This document shows positions 35,525 to 45,200 of a stretch of DNA of 64,000 nt, piece by piece. The notes under the pieces were generated by a model. It was not told the origin of the DNA. It did not search any database and worked only from the letters and a program-made list of their open reading frames with translations. The position numbers were made by a program, and so were the translations under genes. Numbering within the stretch: the first letter of the stretch is position 1; each line of letters begins with the position of its first letter. The DNA is from Corallincola platygyrae (GTDB lineage Bacteria; Pseudomonadota; Gammaproteobacteria; Enterobacterales; Neiellaceae), in NCBI RefSeq assembly GCF_039544265.1, contig NZ_BAABLI010000015.1, positions 186,001 through 250,000 on the forward strand, written 5' to 3'.

Positions 35525-36079
35525 TTATTGGGATACGGGGCGTTTTTTTAGCTTACGCTGCAAGGTTCGACGATGCATGCCTAACTGCTCTGCAGTTTTT
35601 GAGATATTGCCATCATTGGCTTTCATTACCTGCTGTATGTGTTCCCACTCCAATCGTTCCGGCGTCATCTTGGGTTCATCCACGCCTGCATTAAATTGGT
35701 CACTATCCACAGTACTGTGGGTTTTAGCCTTTCCCTGAAGCGCGGCCACAATGGTTTGTGTATCTGCGGGTTTTGCCAGATAGTCATCTGCACCCGCGTG
35801 AATCGCCTCAACAGCATTGGCAATACTGGCATAGCCTGTAAGCAAAACGATACGGCTGCTGGGGAGTAACTGCCGTAGAGGGGATATCAGACTAAGGCCA
35901 CTTTGCTCTGCTAGTTTCACATCCAGCAGAATATACTCGGGTCGCCACTGACGTGCGGTCAGTAGTGCATCTGTGGCATTCGCTGCTTCTCGGCACTCAT
36001 AACCTTCTCGGCTCAATCGCCTGCAGACAATTCGACTGAAATCCTGGTCATCCTCAATCACAAGTAAACGAAGAGGCAT
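35525..36079 (-). CDS. RegA/PrrA/ActR-type redox response regulator
   Basis: 184 residues. Receiver (about 4-118; acidic pair EDD, phospho-acceptor Asp in ILLDVKLAEQSG, Lys in LAKPA) and a C-terminal Fis-type helix-turn-helix (about 140-180, WEHIQQVMKANDGNISKTAEQLGMHRRTLQRKL), the compact two-domain layout and near-invariant HTH of the RegA/ActR/PrrA family, which activates photosynthesis, respiration or carbon/nitrogen genes in response to redox state. Its start overlaps the kinase stop by one base (TGATG), so the two are translationally coupled. Confidence 0.9.
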   Translation of the reverse strand: MPLRLLVIEDDQDFSRIVCRRLSREGYECREAANATDALLTARQWRPEYILLDVKLAEQSGLSLISPLRQLLPSSRIVLLTGYASIANAVEAIHAGADDYLAKPADTQTIVAALQGKAKTHSTVDSDQFNAGVDEPKMTPERLEWEHIQQVMKANDGNISKTAEQLGMHRRTLQRKLKKRPVSQ

Positions 36080-37338
36080 CAGTCCAATTGCTCCCTTGCC
36101 GTCTTAGTGGTCGTCGTATTGAGCAATGGTAGTGATACTTCGGCAACTGCTCCGCCAGCTGGGTGATTACTCAAACTGAGTTGGCCGCCAAGTCGTTCTA
36201 TGGTGGCGTGGCTGAGTAATACAGAAATACCCAGGCCTTGCTGGCTGGGCTGGGTATTCAGCCCCAGTGAATTAAGCAGCGCGGGTGACAAGCCGGGACC
36301 TGAGTCCCGAATATTAATCGATAGCTGCTTGCCAGTGGCAGACAGTGTAATTTCAACATGCCATGGCGGTTTCGCAAGCGTTTGTTTTGAGGCTTCAAAT
36401 CCATTGGCTACCAAATTCAACAGCGCAGGCAATAGTGCTGAATCGACGGCTATTTGTCCTTTGGGATAACTGTTCGGTAGCGCTAATTTGCACTCAGGAA
36501 AGGTCAGGCTTGCTTGCTCCAGGAGCTGTTTGCAGAGCGCTTCAATCGTCATGGCTTCGCTGGTATTGGACTGTATTTGGCGCGCGGTGGAACGAAACCT
36601 GTCGAGATGATTAGAGCATTGAGAAATAGGGGCTTTAAGCTCTTTGACTAATGTGTCGTCGGGGTATGAGTCTTCCAGTTCTTCCTGTAGCAGGTTGAGA
36701 CTGGCGAGTGGCGTTGCAAATTGGTGTGCGACCTGGGCGGAAGCTGTGCCCAGGGTCAGGATCTGTTCATTTCTCAGTTGCTCTTCGCGCAGTTTGCTTA
36801 TCTGGGCAGACTGCATTCTGAGCTTTCTCGCCAATGCACCCACTACCAGGGTGATCACCCCCAGAGAGGCTAGAAAGGTAACCCACATACCCACAAAGTG
36901 GCTCTGCATCTGATGGTGGCCATGGTGCGGTTGTGGTGCCAACCAAAGTAATACTGAATAGCCCGTGAGGGCCAACAAACTCAGCACGACAATTGCGTTG
37001 CGTGGCAGGCTGACAGCCGCCAGTGCTACCGGCAGCAGTAATAGAGAAACAAAGGCGTTCGTTGCGCCGCCACTGAACCAGAGCCAGGCAGACAACAACA
37101 GCAGATCCATAGCCAGCTGGATCGCCAGCATGGGGATAAAAAGCCACCTCTTGCTGTGATAAAGCCAGCTACTGACAGCGAGCGTCAGGGTGCCGATGAG
37201 AATTAGAATAACGCCATGGGGCTGTTGGCTATTGGAGCCAAGCCAGGACTCGGGCAGAAGCATTAACACGCACAACACTGTCAGCAGTGTTGCGCGTAGT
37301 ATCAAATGGAATCGAAATTGGCTTTGGCCTTCCCCCAT
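36079..37338 (-). CDS. RegB/PrrB-type redox sensor histidine kinase
   Basis: 419 residues. About six N-terminal membrane helices (residues 12-170), then HisKA with phospho-His in AHQFATPLASLNLL (RegB-like AHxxxTPL box) and HATPase (LVANGFEAS, RDSGPGL, QGLGISVLL). The membrane part holds GGATNAF, close to the GGxxNPF quinone-binding heptapeptide of RegB, with Pro changed to Ala. A Cys in PISQCSNHLDRF sits where RegB has its redox-active cysteine, as far as I can align by eye. It should report quinone-pool or redox state to the regulator encoded next. The gene starts 17 bases after luxS ends, which suggests one transcript. Confidence 0.88.
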   Translation of the reverse strand: MGEGQSQFRFHLILRATLLTVLCVLMLLPESWLGSNSQQPHGVILILIGTLTLAVSSWLYHSKRWLFIPMLAIQLAMDLLLLSAWLWFSGGATNAFVSLLLLPVALAAVSLPRNAIVVLSLLALTGYSVLLWLAPQPHHGHHQMQSHFVGMWVTFLASLGVITLVVGALARKLRMQSAQISKLREEQLRNEQILTLGTASAQVAHQFATPLASLNLLQEELEDSYPDDTLVKELKAPISQCSNHLDRFRSTARQIQSNTSEAMTIEALCKQLLEQASLTFPECKLALPNSYPKGQIAVDSALLPALLNLVANGFEASKQTLAKPPWHVEITLSATGKQLSINIRDSGPGLSPALLNSLGLNTQPSQQGLGISVLLSHATIERLGGQLSLSNHPAGGAVAEVSLPLLNTTTTKTAREQLD

Positions 37339-37355
37339 GGCGGTGGTGGGGAAAA

Positions 37356-37865
37356 CTAAAGGGTTTTCAGAATGCTGTCAGGTAGCGCCAGCTCGTCATT
37401 CTTGTTGACTGCAATGCCCTGACTGATGATGTCGCTGGCAATCGCTTTTGCATCATCCAGAGAGTGCATCTCGTAAGTGCCACACTGATATTCATTCAAT
37501 TCTGGAATATCGTTTTGCGAGGTCACACCCTGAACATCTCTCATCGCTGCCAACCAGGCATCTGCGACCGCTTGCTCTGACGGCTCACCGATCAGGCTCA
37601 TATAGAATCCGGTGCGGCAACCCATAGGGCTGATATCGATGATTTCGACACTATCAGAGTTAAGGTGGTCGCGCATAAAGCCAGCGAACAGGTGCTCCAA
37701 TGTATGAATACCGCGCTCGCTTAACAGCGCTTCATTAGGAATGCAGAAGCGAAGGTCAAAGACGGTGATCGGGTCTTTGTGCGGTGTGCTCATCTTCTTT
37801 GCTACACGCACGGCGGGTGCCTGCATCTTGGTGTGGTCAACGGTAAAACTATCTAATAAAGGCAT
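37356..37865 (-). CDS. luxS: S-ribosylhomocysteine lyase (AI-2 synthesis)
   Basis: 169 residues from the ATG at 37865 (MPLLDSFTVDHTKM), the normal LuxS N-terminus; an upstream in-frame extension is not conserved. It cleaves S-ribosylhomocysteine to homocysteine and DPD, precursor of autoinducer-2, in the activated methyl cycle. The iron/zinc ligands HTLEH and the Cys in MGCRTGFYM are present, as is the C-terminal ECGTYEMH-like metal Cys (QCGTYEMHSL). GGGGA precedes the start by 9 bases. First gene of an apparent luxS-regB-regA operon, an unusual linkage. Confidence 0.97.
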   Translation of the reverse strand: MPLLDSFTVDHTKMQAPAVRVAKKMSTPHKDPITVFDLRFCIPNEALLSERGIHTLEHLFAGFMRDHLNSDSVEIIDISPMGCRTGFYMSLIGEPSEQAVADAWLAAMRDVQGVTSQNDIPELNEYQCGTYEMHSLDDAKAIASDIISQGIAVNKNDELALPDSILKTL

Positions 37866-37951
37866 GGCCTGTTCCCCGAAACTGTCTTTTGGAAAATCGC
37901 AGCTGATAGCTAACAATTCGCTGCGATCTGATTGCGCTACATGATACCAGC

Positions 37952-38908
37952 TTATGTGCGAGCGTCACCCTCTGCCGGCTCGCTCACACTGGCTTCCGCG
38001 GCGTCAGTTTTTGTTGATTGATTATTGGCGACAACAGAGATTGGATCCTGGTGAATAATCACATCGCAGTTTTCCAATACGGTTCGAATATCCTCTTCGA
38101 TCTCATCGGCAATTTTATGGGCGTCTACCAGTGGCAGATGATCATCCAGCTCCAGGTGCATCTGCACAAAGCGTGTACCACCGGCCTGACGGGTTCTCAG
38201 GTCGTGTATGCCATGCACTTTGGGATGGGCTTCTGCCAGTGCAATAATCTTGGCCTGTTCCGTGGCTGGCAGCTCTCGGTCCAGCAGGTGTTGAATGGCA
38301 TCCTGCGCGATTTCTTTTGCGCTCCAGGCCATGTAGATACCGATACCAATGGCGAGCAGGGCGTCGGCAAGATGTATCCCCCAGGCAGTTAGCCCCAGCG
38401 CAAGCAGCACGGCACAATTCATCAGCAGATCGCTGCGGTAGTGGAGGGCATCGGCCTTAATGGCCAGGCTGCCGGTTTTGCGGATCACGTAGCCCTGATA
38501 AAGCAGCAGTAAGCCGGTGGCCAGGGTCGAAAACAGCATGACCGCAACCGCCAAACCCACTTCGCTTAGCGGTGAAGGGTGCAACAAACGGTCAATACCA
38601 TGCAGGATCAAAAGCAGTGATGAACCGGCAATAAACATGGCCTGTGCCATTGCGGCCAGGCTTTCCATCTTGCCGTGGCCGAACCTGTGCTCAGCATCTG
38701 CGGGTTGGGTTGCATAACGGAGTGCCAGCAGATTGAGCAATGAAGCCGCTGCATCCATCAGTGAATCAGTGAGGCTGGCCAGCAGGCTGGCGGAGCCTGA
38801 ACTGATCCAGGCCACCAGTTTGGCCAGGATCAGAAAGGTCGCTGTGATGGAGGCCGCCAATGCGGCCCGGCGAACGAGCCTGCGATAGTTATCGGGATCA
38901 TTTTTCAT
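37952..38908 (-). CDS. fieF: FieF-type cation diffusion facilitator
   Basis: 318 residues. Six-helix metal/proton antiporter of the inner membrane with a cytoplasmic C-terminal domain. Zinc-site residues of the family are present: Asp pair in SLTDSLMDAAAS (helix 2) and His/Asp in ADALHYRSDLL (helix 5); HRFGHGKMESLA between helices 2 and 3 is also diagnostic. The C-terminal domain (about 210-295) holds HHE-like sites such as VQMHLELDDHLPL. Exports Zn(II)/Fe(II). In E. coli fieF is the neighbour of cpxP, and here cpxP lies directly upstream, which supports the call. Confidence 0.93.
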   Translation of the reverse strand: MKNDPDNYRRLVRRAALAASITATFLILAKLVAWISSGSASLLASLTDSLMDAAASLLNLLALRYATQPADAEHRFGHGKMESLAAMAQAMFIAGSSLLLILHGIDRLLHPSPLSEVGLAVAVMLFSTLATGLLLLYQGYVIRKTGSLAIKADALHYRSDLLMNCAVLLALGLTAWGIHLADALLAIGIGIYMAWSAKEIAQDAIQHLLDRELPATEQAKIIALAEAHPKVHGIHDLRTRQAGGTRFVQMHLELDDHLPLVDAHKIADEIEEDIRTVLENCDVIIHQDPISVVANNQSTKTDAAEASVSEPAEGDART

Positions 38909-38974
38909 ATCCCAATTATATCGTCAGTTTTGTTACTAAAGTTTTAATTTCGCTCAGCTTTATGAGTCGTGGTT

Positions 38975-39421
38975 TTACTTGCCCCGCATTTTTTCACCAC
39001 GAGATTTCATCTGCGCTTCCATTAGCTCCAGGAATTTCTCCTGCTGAGCGGGTTCCAGCAGGTGATAGATCTTGTAATGCATCTCTACGCGTTTCAGCAT
39101 ATGTTCGGCCATCTTTTCCTGACGTTCGGCAATCAGCACTTTGGCGGCATTTTCGTCAAAACTGTCCGCAGTAATAAGTGCACGCATCTGCTCTTTATGG
39201 TCTTCTCGTTCAGCTTTGTTAGTCTCTCTGTTTGCTTTTTTCTCTGCTTTTGCAGATTTCATCAGCTCGCGGATCTCAGATTTTTGGTCATCACTCAGAT
39301 CTAACTGTGAAAGTACTTGTTTCATTGGATTGTTATCGCCACCCTTGCCTGGCTTCGCGATTGCCAGCGGAGAAACTAAAATGGCTGCAATGGTCAGAGC
39401 GACAAGATTTTTCTTCAACAT
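38975..39421 (-). CDS. cpxP: CpxP/Spy-family periplasmic protein
   Basis: 148 residues from the ATG at 39421, which has GAGGAAA 7-8 bases upstream; the frame extends ten codons further but without a ribosome site. Signal peptide ends AIA-KP. The mature protein is almost wholly charged helix with degenerate LTxxQ repeats (LDLSDDQK and LEPAQQEKFL), the mark of the CpxP/Spy/ZraP group. CpxP restrains CpxA and binds misfolded periplasmic proteins. Divergent from cpxRA with a CpxR box between them, the classical arrangement. Confidence 0.88.
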   Translation of the reverse strand: MLKKNLVALTIAAILVSPLAIAKPGKGGDNNPMKQVLSQLDLSDDQKSEIRELMKSAKAEKKANRETNKAEREDHKEQMRALITADSFDENAAKVLIAERQEKMAEHMLKRVEMHYKIYHLLEPAQQEKFLELMEAQMKSRGEKMRGK

Positions 39422-39493
39422 GGTGATTTCCTCAGGTAAGTCAGTTTTCATGGTTAAGTCTACTTGCCTGAATGCAAACCAGGGTTTGTTAGC

Positions 39494-39508
39494 GTAAAGA
39501 AGTGCAAA
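39494..39508 (+). promoter_or_regulatory. CpxR binding box
   Basis: GTAAAGAAGTGCAAA fits GTAAA-N5-GTAAA with one mismatch. It lies between the divergent cpxP and cpxR starts, about 73 and 70 bases from the respective ATGs, and so explains autoregulation of both genes under envelope stress. Confidence 0.7.
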
Positions 39509-39577
39509 GCTTGCGCTGAATTCGTAGAGCGTAGCGGTGGCTTTCAGTACAGTTAAGATCAGAGGAGTAAGTAACCT

Positions 39578-40270
39578 ATGAAGATCCTGATCATTGATGA
39601 CGACCGAGCACTGTGCGAGCTATTGGCAGAATTGCTGACAATGGAAGGTTTTGATGTCGCGATGAGTCATGACGGCCAGGCCGGATTGGACAAAGCTACA
39701 TCAAATGATTTTGACCTGATCCTTTTGGATGTGATGCTACCGAGCCTTAATGGTATGGAAGTGCTGAAGCAGTTACGTCAGCAGGCCTGTGAGACTCCCG
39801 TGTTGATGCTGACAGCACGAGGCGAAGAAACCGACCGGGTTTTAGGGTTAGAGTTCGGCGCCGATGATTACCTGCCAAAGCCTTTCAGTGACCGCGAGTT
39901 GATAGCTAGAATTCGAGCTATCCTGCGTCGTACGTCAGTCCCTGCAAAACCAACGGTGAACCATGATCAGCTCACGGTAGGTGAACTGGTATTGTTACCC
40001 GGCAGACAGGAAGCTCGCTGGCGCGAGAATAAACTGGATCTGACATCGACAGAATTCACCCTATTGCACAACCTTGTCCAGTCGGAAGGGCAGGTGCTTT
40101 CAAAAGAGTTCCTCAATAAAAAAGTGTTGGGAAGGTCGCTATTACCTTATGACCGCAGCTTGGATGTGCACGTAAGTAACCTACGTAAGAAGCTGCCATC
40201 CCGTTCTGATGGTGGTGACTGGATCCGAACTGTGCGGGGCAAGGGCTACCTCTGGTTGGAGGATTGTTAA
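39578..40270 (+). CDS. cpxR: CpxR response regulator
   Basis: 230 residues, OmpR/PhoB class. Receiver (about 2-115) with acidic DDD, phospho-acceptor Asp in ILLDVMLPS and Lys in LPKPF, and a C-terminal winged helix (about 130-228, LDLTSTEFTLLHNLVQSEG and RSLDVHVSNLRKKL). Activates envelope-stress genes when phosphorylated by CpxA. A good GAGGAG ribosome site precedes the ATG. Its TAA overlaps the cpxA start by one base. Confidence 0.95.
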   Translation: MKILIIDDDRALCELLAELLTMEGFDVAMSHDGQAGLDKATSNDFDLILLDVMLPSLNGMEVLKQLRQQACETPVLMLTARGEETDRVLGLEFGADDYLPKPFSDRELIARIRAILRRTSVPAKPTVNHDQLTVGELVLLPGRQEARWRENKLDLTSTEFTLLHNLVQSEGQVLSKEFLNKKVLGRSLLPYDRSLDVHVSNLRKKLPSRSDGGDWIRTVRGKGYLWLEDC

Positions 40271-41622
40271 TGCGCTGGTTCGGGGGCCTTTACCCCAAGC
40301 TGTTTCTCTGGTTCTGGCTTACCTTGCTGGTGATGATCGCTTTGGTCGTTACCATCCCTCGACTGTGGAGTGAGACTTACTTCGAGCTTCCCGATCGTCC
40401 ACTGCGCCATATGCAGGGATTTGTTGATGAGGTGGAGCGAAAGGTGGAACGCCGTCGCAGGCCACCCCCGGGAGAAGGAAAGCGCTGGTATTTGGTCAAT
40501 GCTGACGGTGAAAGCCGAGATGGCAGCCCAGTGCCCGAAATCGTGCTGTCACTGCAGCTGGCGAGCACTGCTGATGGCAAACCCAGGGGGGTCATTGACG
40601 GGCGTTGGCTGTATGCCGGTCCATGGGATATCCGCATACATGGTCAGGATTGGCAGATTGTGCTGAGGCACCCAAAAGATAAGTCACCACTCCCCCTGTT
40701 ACCGTTTATGTTCAACCACCCCTGGCGCTTGGTTGTTCTGATAGTGCTGATCAGCGGAGGGCTTTGTGGTTTTCTCGCTTGGCGTTTGGGGCGTCCTCTC
40801 CATCAGCTGAGGCAAACCGCACAGTCTCTGGCCGAAGGAAATCTGGAAGCCAGGCCGGCTTATGAGCTGCTGAGTCGTCGTGACGAAGTTGGATTACTCA
40901 GTCGTCAACTCAGCGATATGGCAGATGCACTTGGATCTGAGATCGAAGCGCAACAGCAGTTGCTACGGGATGTTTCCCATGAGTTGCGCTCTCCGTTGAC
41001 TCGGCTGCAACTGGCTATCGGCCTGATGCGGCGCAGTGAAGGCGAGAGTGACTTGTTGCAGAGGGTAGAGCGTGAATCCCTGAAACTGGAAGAGATGATC
41101 GCTGAGCTGCTGCAGCTGGCTCGCATGCAGAGAAAGCGTGAAGGTATGGTGCCGCTGGAGCTTAGCGAACTGCTATCACAAGCAGTAAATGATGCTCAAA
41201 TCGAGGCCGAATCAGCGGGATTGAAGCTCTCGGTTAATGTTTCACCCGAGGGGGCCGAAGCCTGGTGTGCCGGTGATGCAAGCCTGCTATCTCGCGCCAT
41301 AGATAACCTTATTCGCAATGCGGTACGGTTTGCCAAAGGTCGTATTGAAGTCAACTTGCAGAAGCATGATGGTGACATCCAAATTTCAGTTGCTGATGAT
41401 GGCCCAGGTGTACCTGACCATGAACTTGCGCATATCTTCCGCCCCTTCTACCGGTTGGATGATGCCCGCACGCCAGAACTGGATTCAGGTATCGGCCTAG
41501 GCATGGCGATAGTTGCTGCTGCCGTGCAGGCCCATCACGGCGACGTAGTTGCACGAAGAAGTGAATTCGGCGGGCTTGAGGTCTCCATGACGCTTCCAGC
41601 AAAAGCAGAGCGTTTGCAGTAA
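40270..41622 (+). CDS. cpxA: CpxA envelope-stress sensor kinase
   Basis: 450 residues from the ATG at 40270, which overlaps the cpxR stop (TAATG). Two membrane helices (about 12-32 and 157-177) bound a periplasmic sensor region; it contains the FELPDRPLRH-like beginning but is diverged. HAMP (about 178-232), HisKA with His in DVSHELRSPLTRLQLA and HATPase (NLIRNAVRFAKG, DDGPGVP, GIGLGMAIV). Phosphorylates CpxR in response to periplasmic misfolding; inhibited by CpxP encoded divergently. Confidence 0.94.
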   Translation: MRWFGGLYPKLFLWFWLTLLVMIALVVTIPRLWSETYFELPDRPLRHMQGFVDEVERKVERRRRPPPGEGKRWYLVNADGESRDGSPVPEIVLSLQLASTADGKPRGVIDGRWLYAGPWDIRIHGQDWQIVLRHPKDKSPLPLLPFMFNHPWRLVVLIVLISGGLCGFLAWRLGRPLHQLRQTAQSLAEGNLEARPAYELLSRRDEVGLLSRQLSDMADALGSEIEAQQQLLRDVSHELRSPLTRLQLAIGLMRRSEGESDLLQRVERESLKLEEMIAELLQLARMQRKREGMVPLELSELLSQAVNDAQIEAESAGLKLSVNVSPEGAEAWCAGDASLLSRAIDNLIRNAVRFAKGRIEVNLQKHDGDIQISVADDGPGVPDHELAHIFRPFYRLDDARTPELDSGIGLGMAIVAAAVQAHHGDVVARRSEFGGLEVSMTLPAKAERLQ

Positions 41623-41678
41623 GCATTGGACATCAGATCTGGTAAAGTGGCGGCGTCAAGAAACACGGGAACACCTCA

Positions 41679-42143
41679 ATGCTGCATATCGCCCTGTATG
41701 AACCAGAAATACCGCCCAATACGGGGAATATTATTCGCTTGTGTGCCAACACAGGTTGTGCCTTGCACTTGATTGAGCCGCTGGGGTTTGATTGGGACGA
41801 TAAACGATTACGCCGGGCGGGTTTGGATTATCACGAGTTCGCCGCAGTAAATAAACACGCCAATCTTGAAGCCATGCTGGCAAGCTTACCTGATGCGCGC
41901 CTGTTTGCTTGCACGACTAAAGGAAGCCAGCCGTTTCAGCATGCTGAGTACAGGGATGGTGACATTTTGTTGTTTGGCCCTGAGACCCGAGGTTTGCCTG
42001 ACGCCGTGTTAGCGCAAGTCGCCGCTGAGCAAAGAATCCGTATCCCTATGCGCACTGATAGCCGCTCTCTTAACCTTTCAAACGCTGTTGCCATCATCAG
42101 TTATGAGGCTTTGCGTCAGCTGGATTACCCTGAGTTAACATAG
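41679..42143 (+). CDS. trmL: tRNA (cytidine/uridine-34-2'-O)-methyltransferase
   Basis: 154 residues, SPOUT class with the trefoil knot. The start MLHIALYEPEIPPNTGNIIRLCANTG and the motifs FGPETRGLP and IRIPMRTDSRSLNLSNAVAIISYE are characteristic of TrmL (YibK), which methylates the wobble position of two leucine tRNAs. Full usual length. Lies 56 bases after cpxA and 81 bases before the next gene. Confidence 0.96.
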   Translation: MLHIALYEPEIPPNTGNIIRLCANTGCALHLIEPLGFDWDDKRLRRAGLDYHEFAAVNKHANLEAMLASLPDARLFACTTKGSQPFQHAEYRDGDILLFGPETRGLPDAVLAQVAAEQRIRIPMRTDSRSLNLSNAVAIISYEALRQLDYPELT

Positions 42144-42198
42144 ATTTATCTTGCACAATTTGTGAGCTGAACAACGGTGTAAAAAAAGCTGATACCGT

Positions 42199-42228
42199 AC
42201 ACTCTCGAGAATCTGATATCGCGAGTGT
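42199..42228 (+). promoter_or_regulatory. Hairpin over the start of the TPR-GGDEF gene
   Basis: Arms ACACTCTCG and CGCGAGTGT (one mismatch) around 12 bases. The second arm contains the GTG start codon at 42225. If this start is used, the hairpin would hide it and could modulate translation; there is no T-run, so a trmL terminator is less likely. Confidence 0.35.
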
Positions 42229-45200
42229 GTGTACAGGGAATGACTGCGAGGCCACTTTTTTCCGATGCGTTGCAACTCAATTGGCAGCGAGCCAATGATG
42301 AGCAAGCAACCTTTGGTTTTTACCAGAGTGATTGTGCCGATCGCTTTTGTCGCTTTGTGTCAGCTTTTGCTAAAACTCAGAAAGTGCCCCTGCTCCGGAT
42401 CCAGCTCCAGCCTCAAACGGAATTTTCTCCTTATCACGCTCTACTTGCATTGTTTCGCCAGCGCATGGCTGAATCCCATCTTGATCCAGAAGAAATGGCG
42501 ATGTTTGCCACCGATTACCTTCCGTTGCAACGACGCCTCAGTGGCTGGTTAAAGGGTGAATCAGAGCCGCGCCCAGAATTAGCGGTTATTGACGATCTCA
42601 ATTTCGAGCAGGTGGTTCTGCGTAAAGCCATTTTGCGTTTACTTGAGTTGTTGCTTGATGAGCCAACCGTCATTGCTGTTACCGGTTGGCATTATGCTTC
42701 ACCCTCAGCCATAGATGTTTTGCGGTCGATGGTCGAAGCAAAGATATCAGCGCCCATCATGATCATGGTGTGTATTGATACCCAGTACGCGCTGAACAAT
42801 CGTCAGGAAGATGAGCAATGGGAGTCATTCCTCGATTGGATGGATGACCTCTATCTGTTGAATCGTGTTCCTCTACACAAAGAACCTGCCGAATTTCATT
42901 GGGTATCTCCGATGATTGGCGACGTCGCAATCAAACATGTCTCTGAAAATATGGATTGCATGGCTTGGCCCGAAGCCGTGAACGCCGCGAGGTTGCTGCT
43001 CCGCCGGGCTGACCTTAGTGATCGAGAGCGCATTCAATTACAACTGAATTTGTCTTGGGCGCTGCTTTGTTTGGGTGAGTTGGACGAAGCATTACATGAA
43101 ATGGAGTTGTTGCAGGAGTGGCCTGCGTTACTTGCCTGCCCACGCTGTCACGTTAAGTTGATGTGCATGTTTGCCCTGACACAGGTCTGTAAGCAGAGCT
43201 TTGAACACGCACTGCAGAGTGCTCAACGGGCTATTGAGGTAGCGAATCAGGCGGACGACGATTACCTGCGGGCCCAGGCGTTGTTTATCGATTTTTATAC
43301 CCATGATAAATCGACCACCCCTGTTTCAATTGAAGAGTTTGAGCGTCTGAACCGACTGCTCGCCATATACAAGATGGGCTGTTCGCGACTTTACTGTCTG
43401 CGTAACTATTACAATTTCCTGCGCTTCTATGACAACCTTGAAGCGGAAACAGCAATCAATTTCACTCAGCAAGCTGTTGATCTGGCGCGTATTCTTGGGC
43501 ATCGACAGGGTATTGCAGCGGCTTATCACAGCAAAGGAATTATCTATTCCTATATCAGTAATTACCATGCAACATTTCGCTGCTTTGGGGTTAGCTCAAG
43601 GATAAGAGAGGAACTGGGAGAATCGCTGGAGATTGTGCGTATGCACAATGGCATCGGTTACTTTAATACCTTGCTCGAACACTACCCTGGGGCGATGAAA
43701 GAGTATCTTGCCGCCTATGCGACGGCACGACGTGTTGGGGATTACAGTGAGCTGGTGGTTACCCTGTATAACTTTGCCTGGCTCTATTTCTGTACCCGTA
43801 ATTATCGTGATGCCCTGCAGATTCTGGAACAGTTGGTACGGATCTGTCGTATCCGTCAGCTAACTCACTTTCCATTTAGAAACCTTTATGACGTATTCAG
43901 CTTAAAAGGTTTTTGTCATGCAAAATTAGGTGAGTTGGCGCGTGCTCAACAGTCGTTAGATCGCCTTAATGGCTTGCCATTCCAACCCAGTCGCACTGGA
44001 AAATTCCTCCGCTCCATGCTGCAAGGCGCGGTTTACTCGGCCATGAGTGATTTAGGTAAAGCCCGGGAGCAGTTTGAACAGGCGCCGGAGCTATTGGGTA
44101 AAGTGGTCGATATGGACTCGCGATTGATTCCACAGTGTTACCTGGAGTTAGTCAGTGTCTATAGCCGACAGGGTGACTGGCAAAGCTGTGACCAGCTGCT
44201 GGAGAGCAGCCTGGAGATGTGTGAACGCCTGGAGCTACCCAAATTCCGCTCCCTGTTTCTGCAGGTGAAGGATGATGTCAGCCTGCGTTTACCGGTTGAT
44301 ACCAGCACGCTACCAAATCAGGTTCTTGGTCGGGTTTCTCTGCAACTGGATGAGCTGGTCATCATGGTCAAGCAAGACACCAAGCTCAGTCAGGCGAATC
44401 AGCGATTACGGGAAATCCAGCTCGTCAGTCGACTGCAATCGTTGCCTGAGCGTATTAGTTGCCCACAGTTATTGGCTTCGGAAACCTTAAAACTGGTATG
44501 CGGTAACTTTGCGCTGCAAGCCGGTGTGATCCACAAGCGTAAAGGCAGTCATTGGGAGATCTGGACCCAGGTTGGCGAGTTGCCTCAGCAACTTCAGCTT
44601 GAATCTCACCTGATGCAGGTTCAGGCCAGTCAGCGAATTCTGGTAGATAACCGGATGCATTCTCAGGGTGAAGGAGGGCAGCGTGCCACCTATGACTCCG
44701 TGGTGTGCCTGCCATTGTTCAGTGACCAACAGTTAACAGCCATTCTTACCCTGTGTGCATTTGATTCAAACCGCTTTTTTGATCGCCAGGATCAAAGCAC
44801 TCTGCAAATGCTGAGTCGACAGCTCAGCAGCCAGCTTCAGCAGCTCGCTCACAGCGAACGACTGGTTAAGATGTCGACCACGGATGTGTTGACCGGCTTG
44901 TATAACCGCCAGGCGCTGCAGGCCAGACTGGAGCAGGAGCTTGAGTCAATGCGAATGAAGCCCGATGGTCAGGTTTGCTCTGTTGCTTACATGGATTTGG
45001 ATAACTTCAAAACCGTCAACGACAACCTTGGTCATGGCGTCGGTGATGAAGTGTTGAAGGCGTTTGCAGATCTTCTGCAAAGTTGTCTTCGCCATGAAGA
45101 TGTTGCGGCCAGATGGGGAGGCGATGAGTTTGTGGTCTTGTTCCCTAACACTGATCGTATGCAGGCTCAGGTCGTCGCCGAAAGGTTGCTCAGCACGCTC

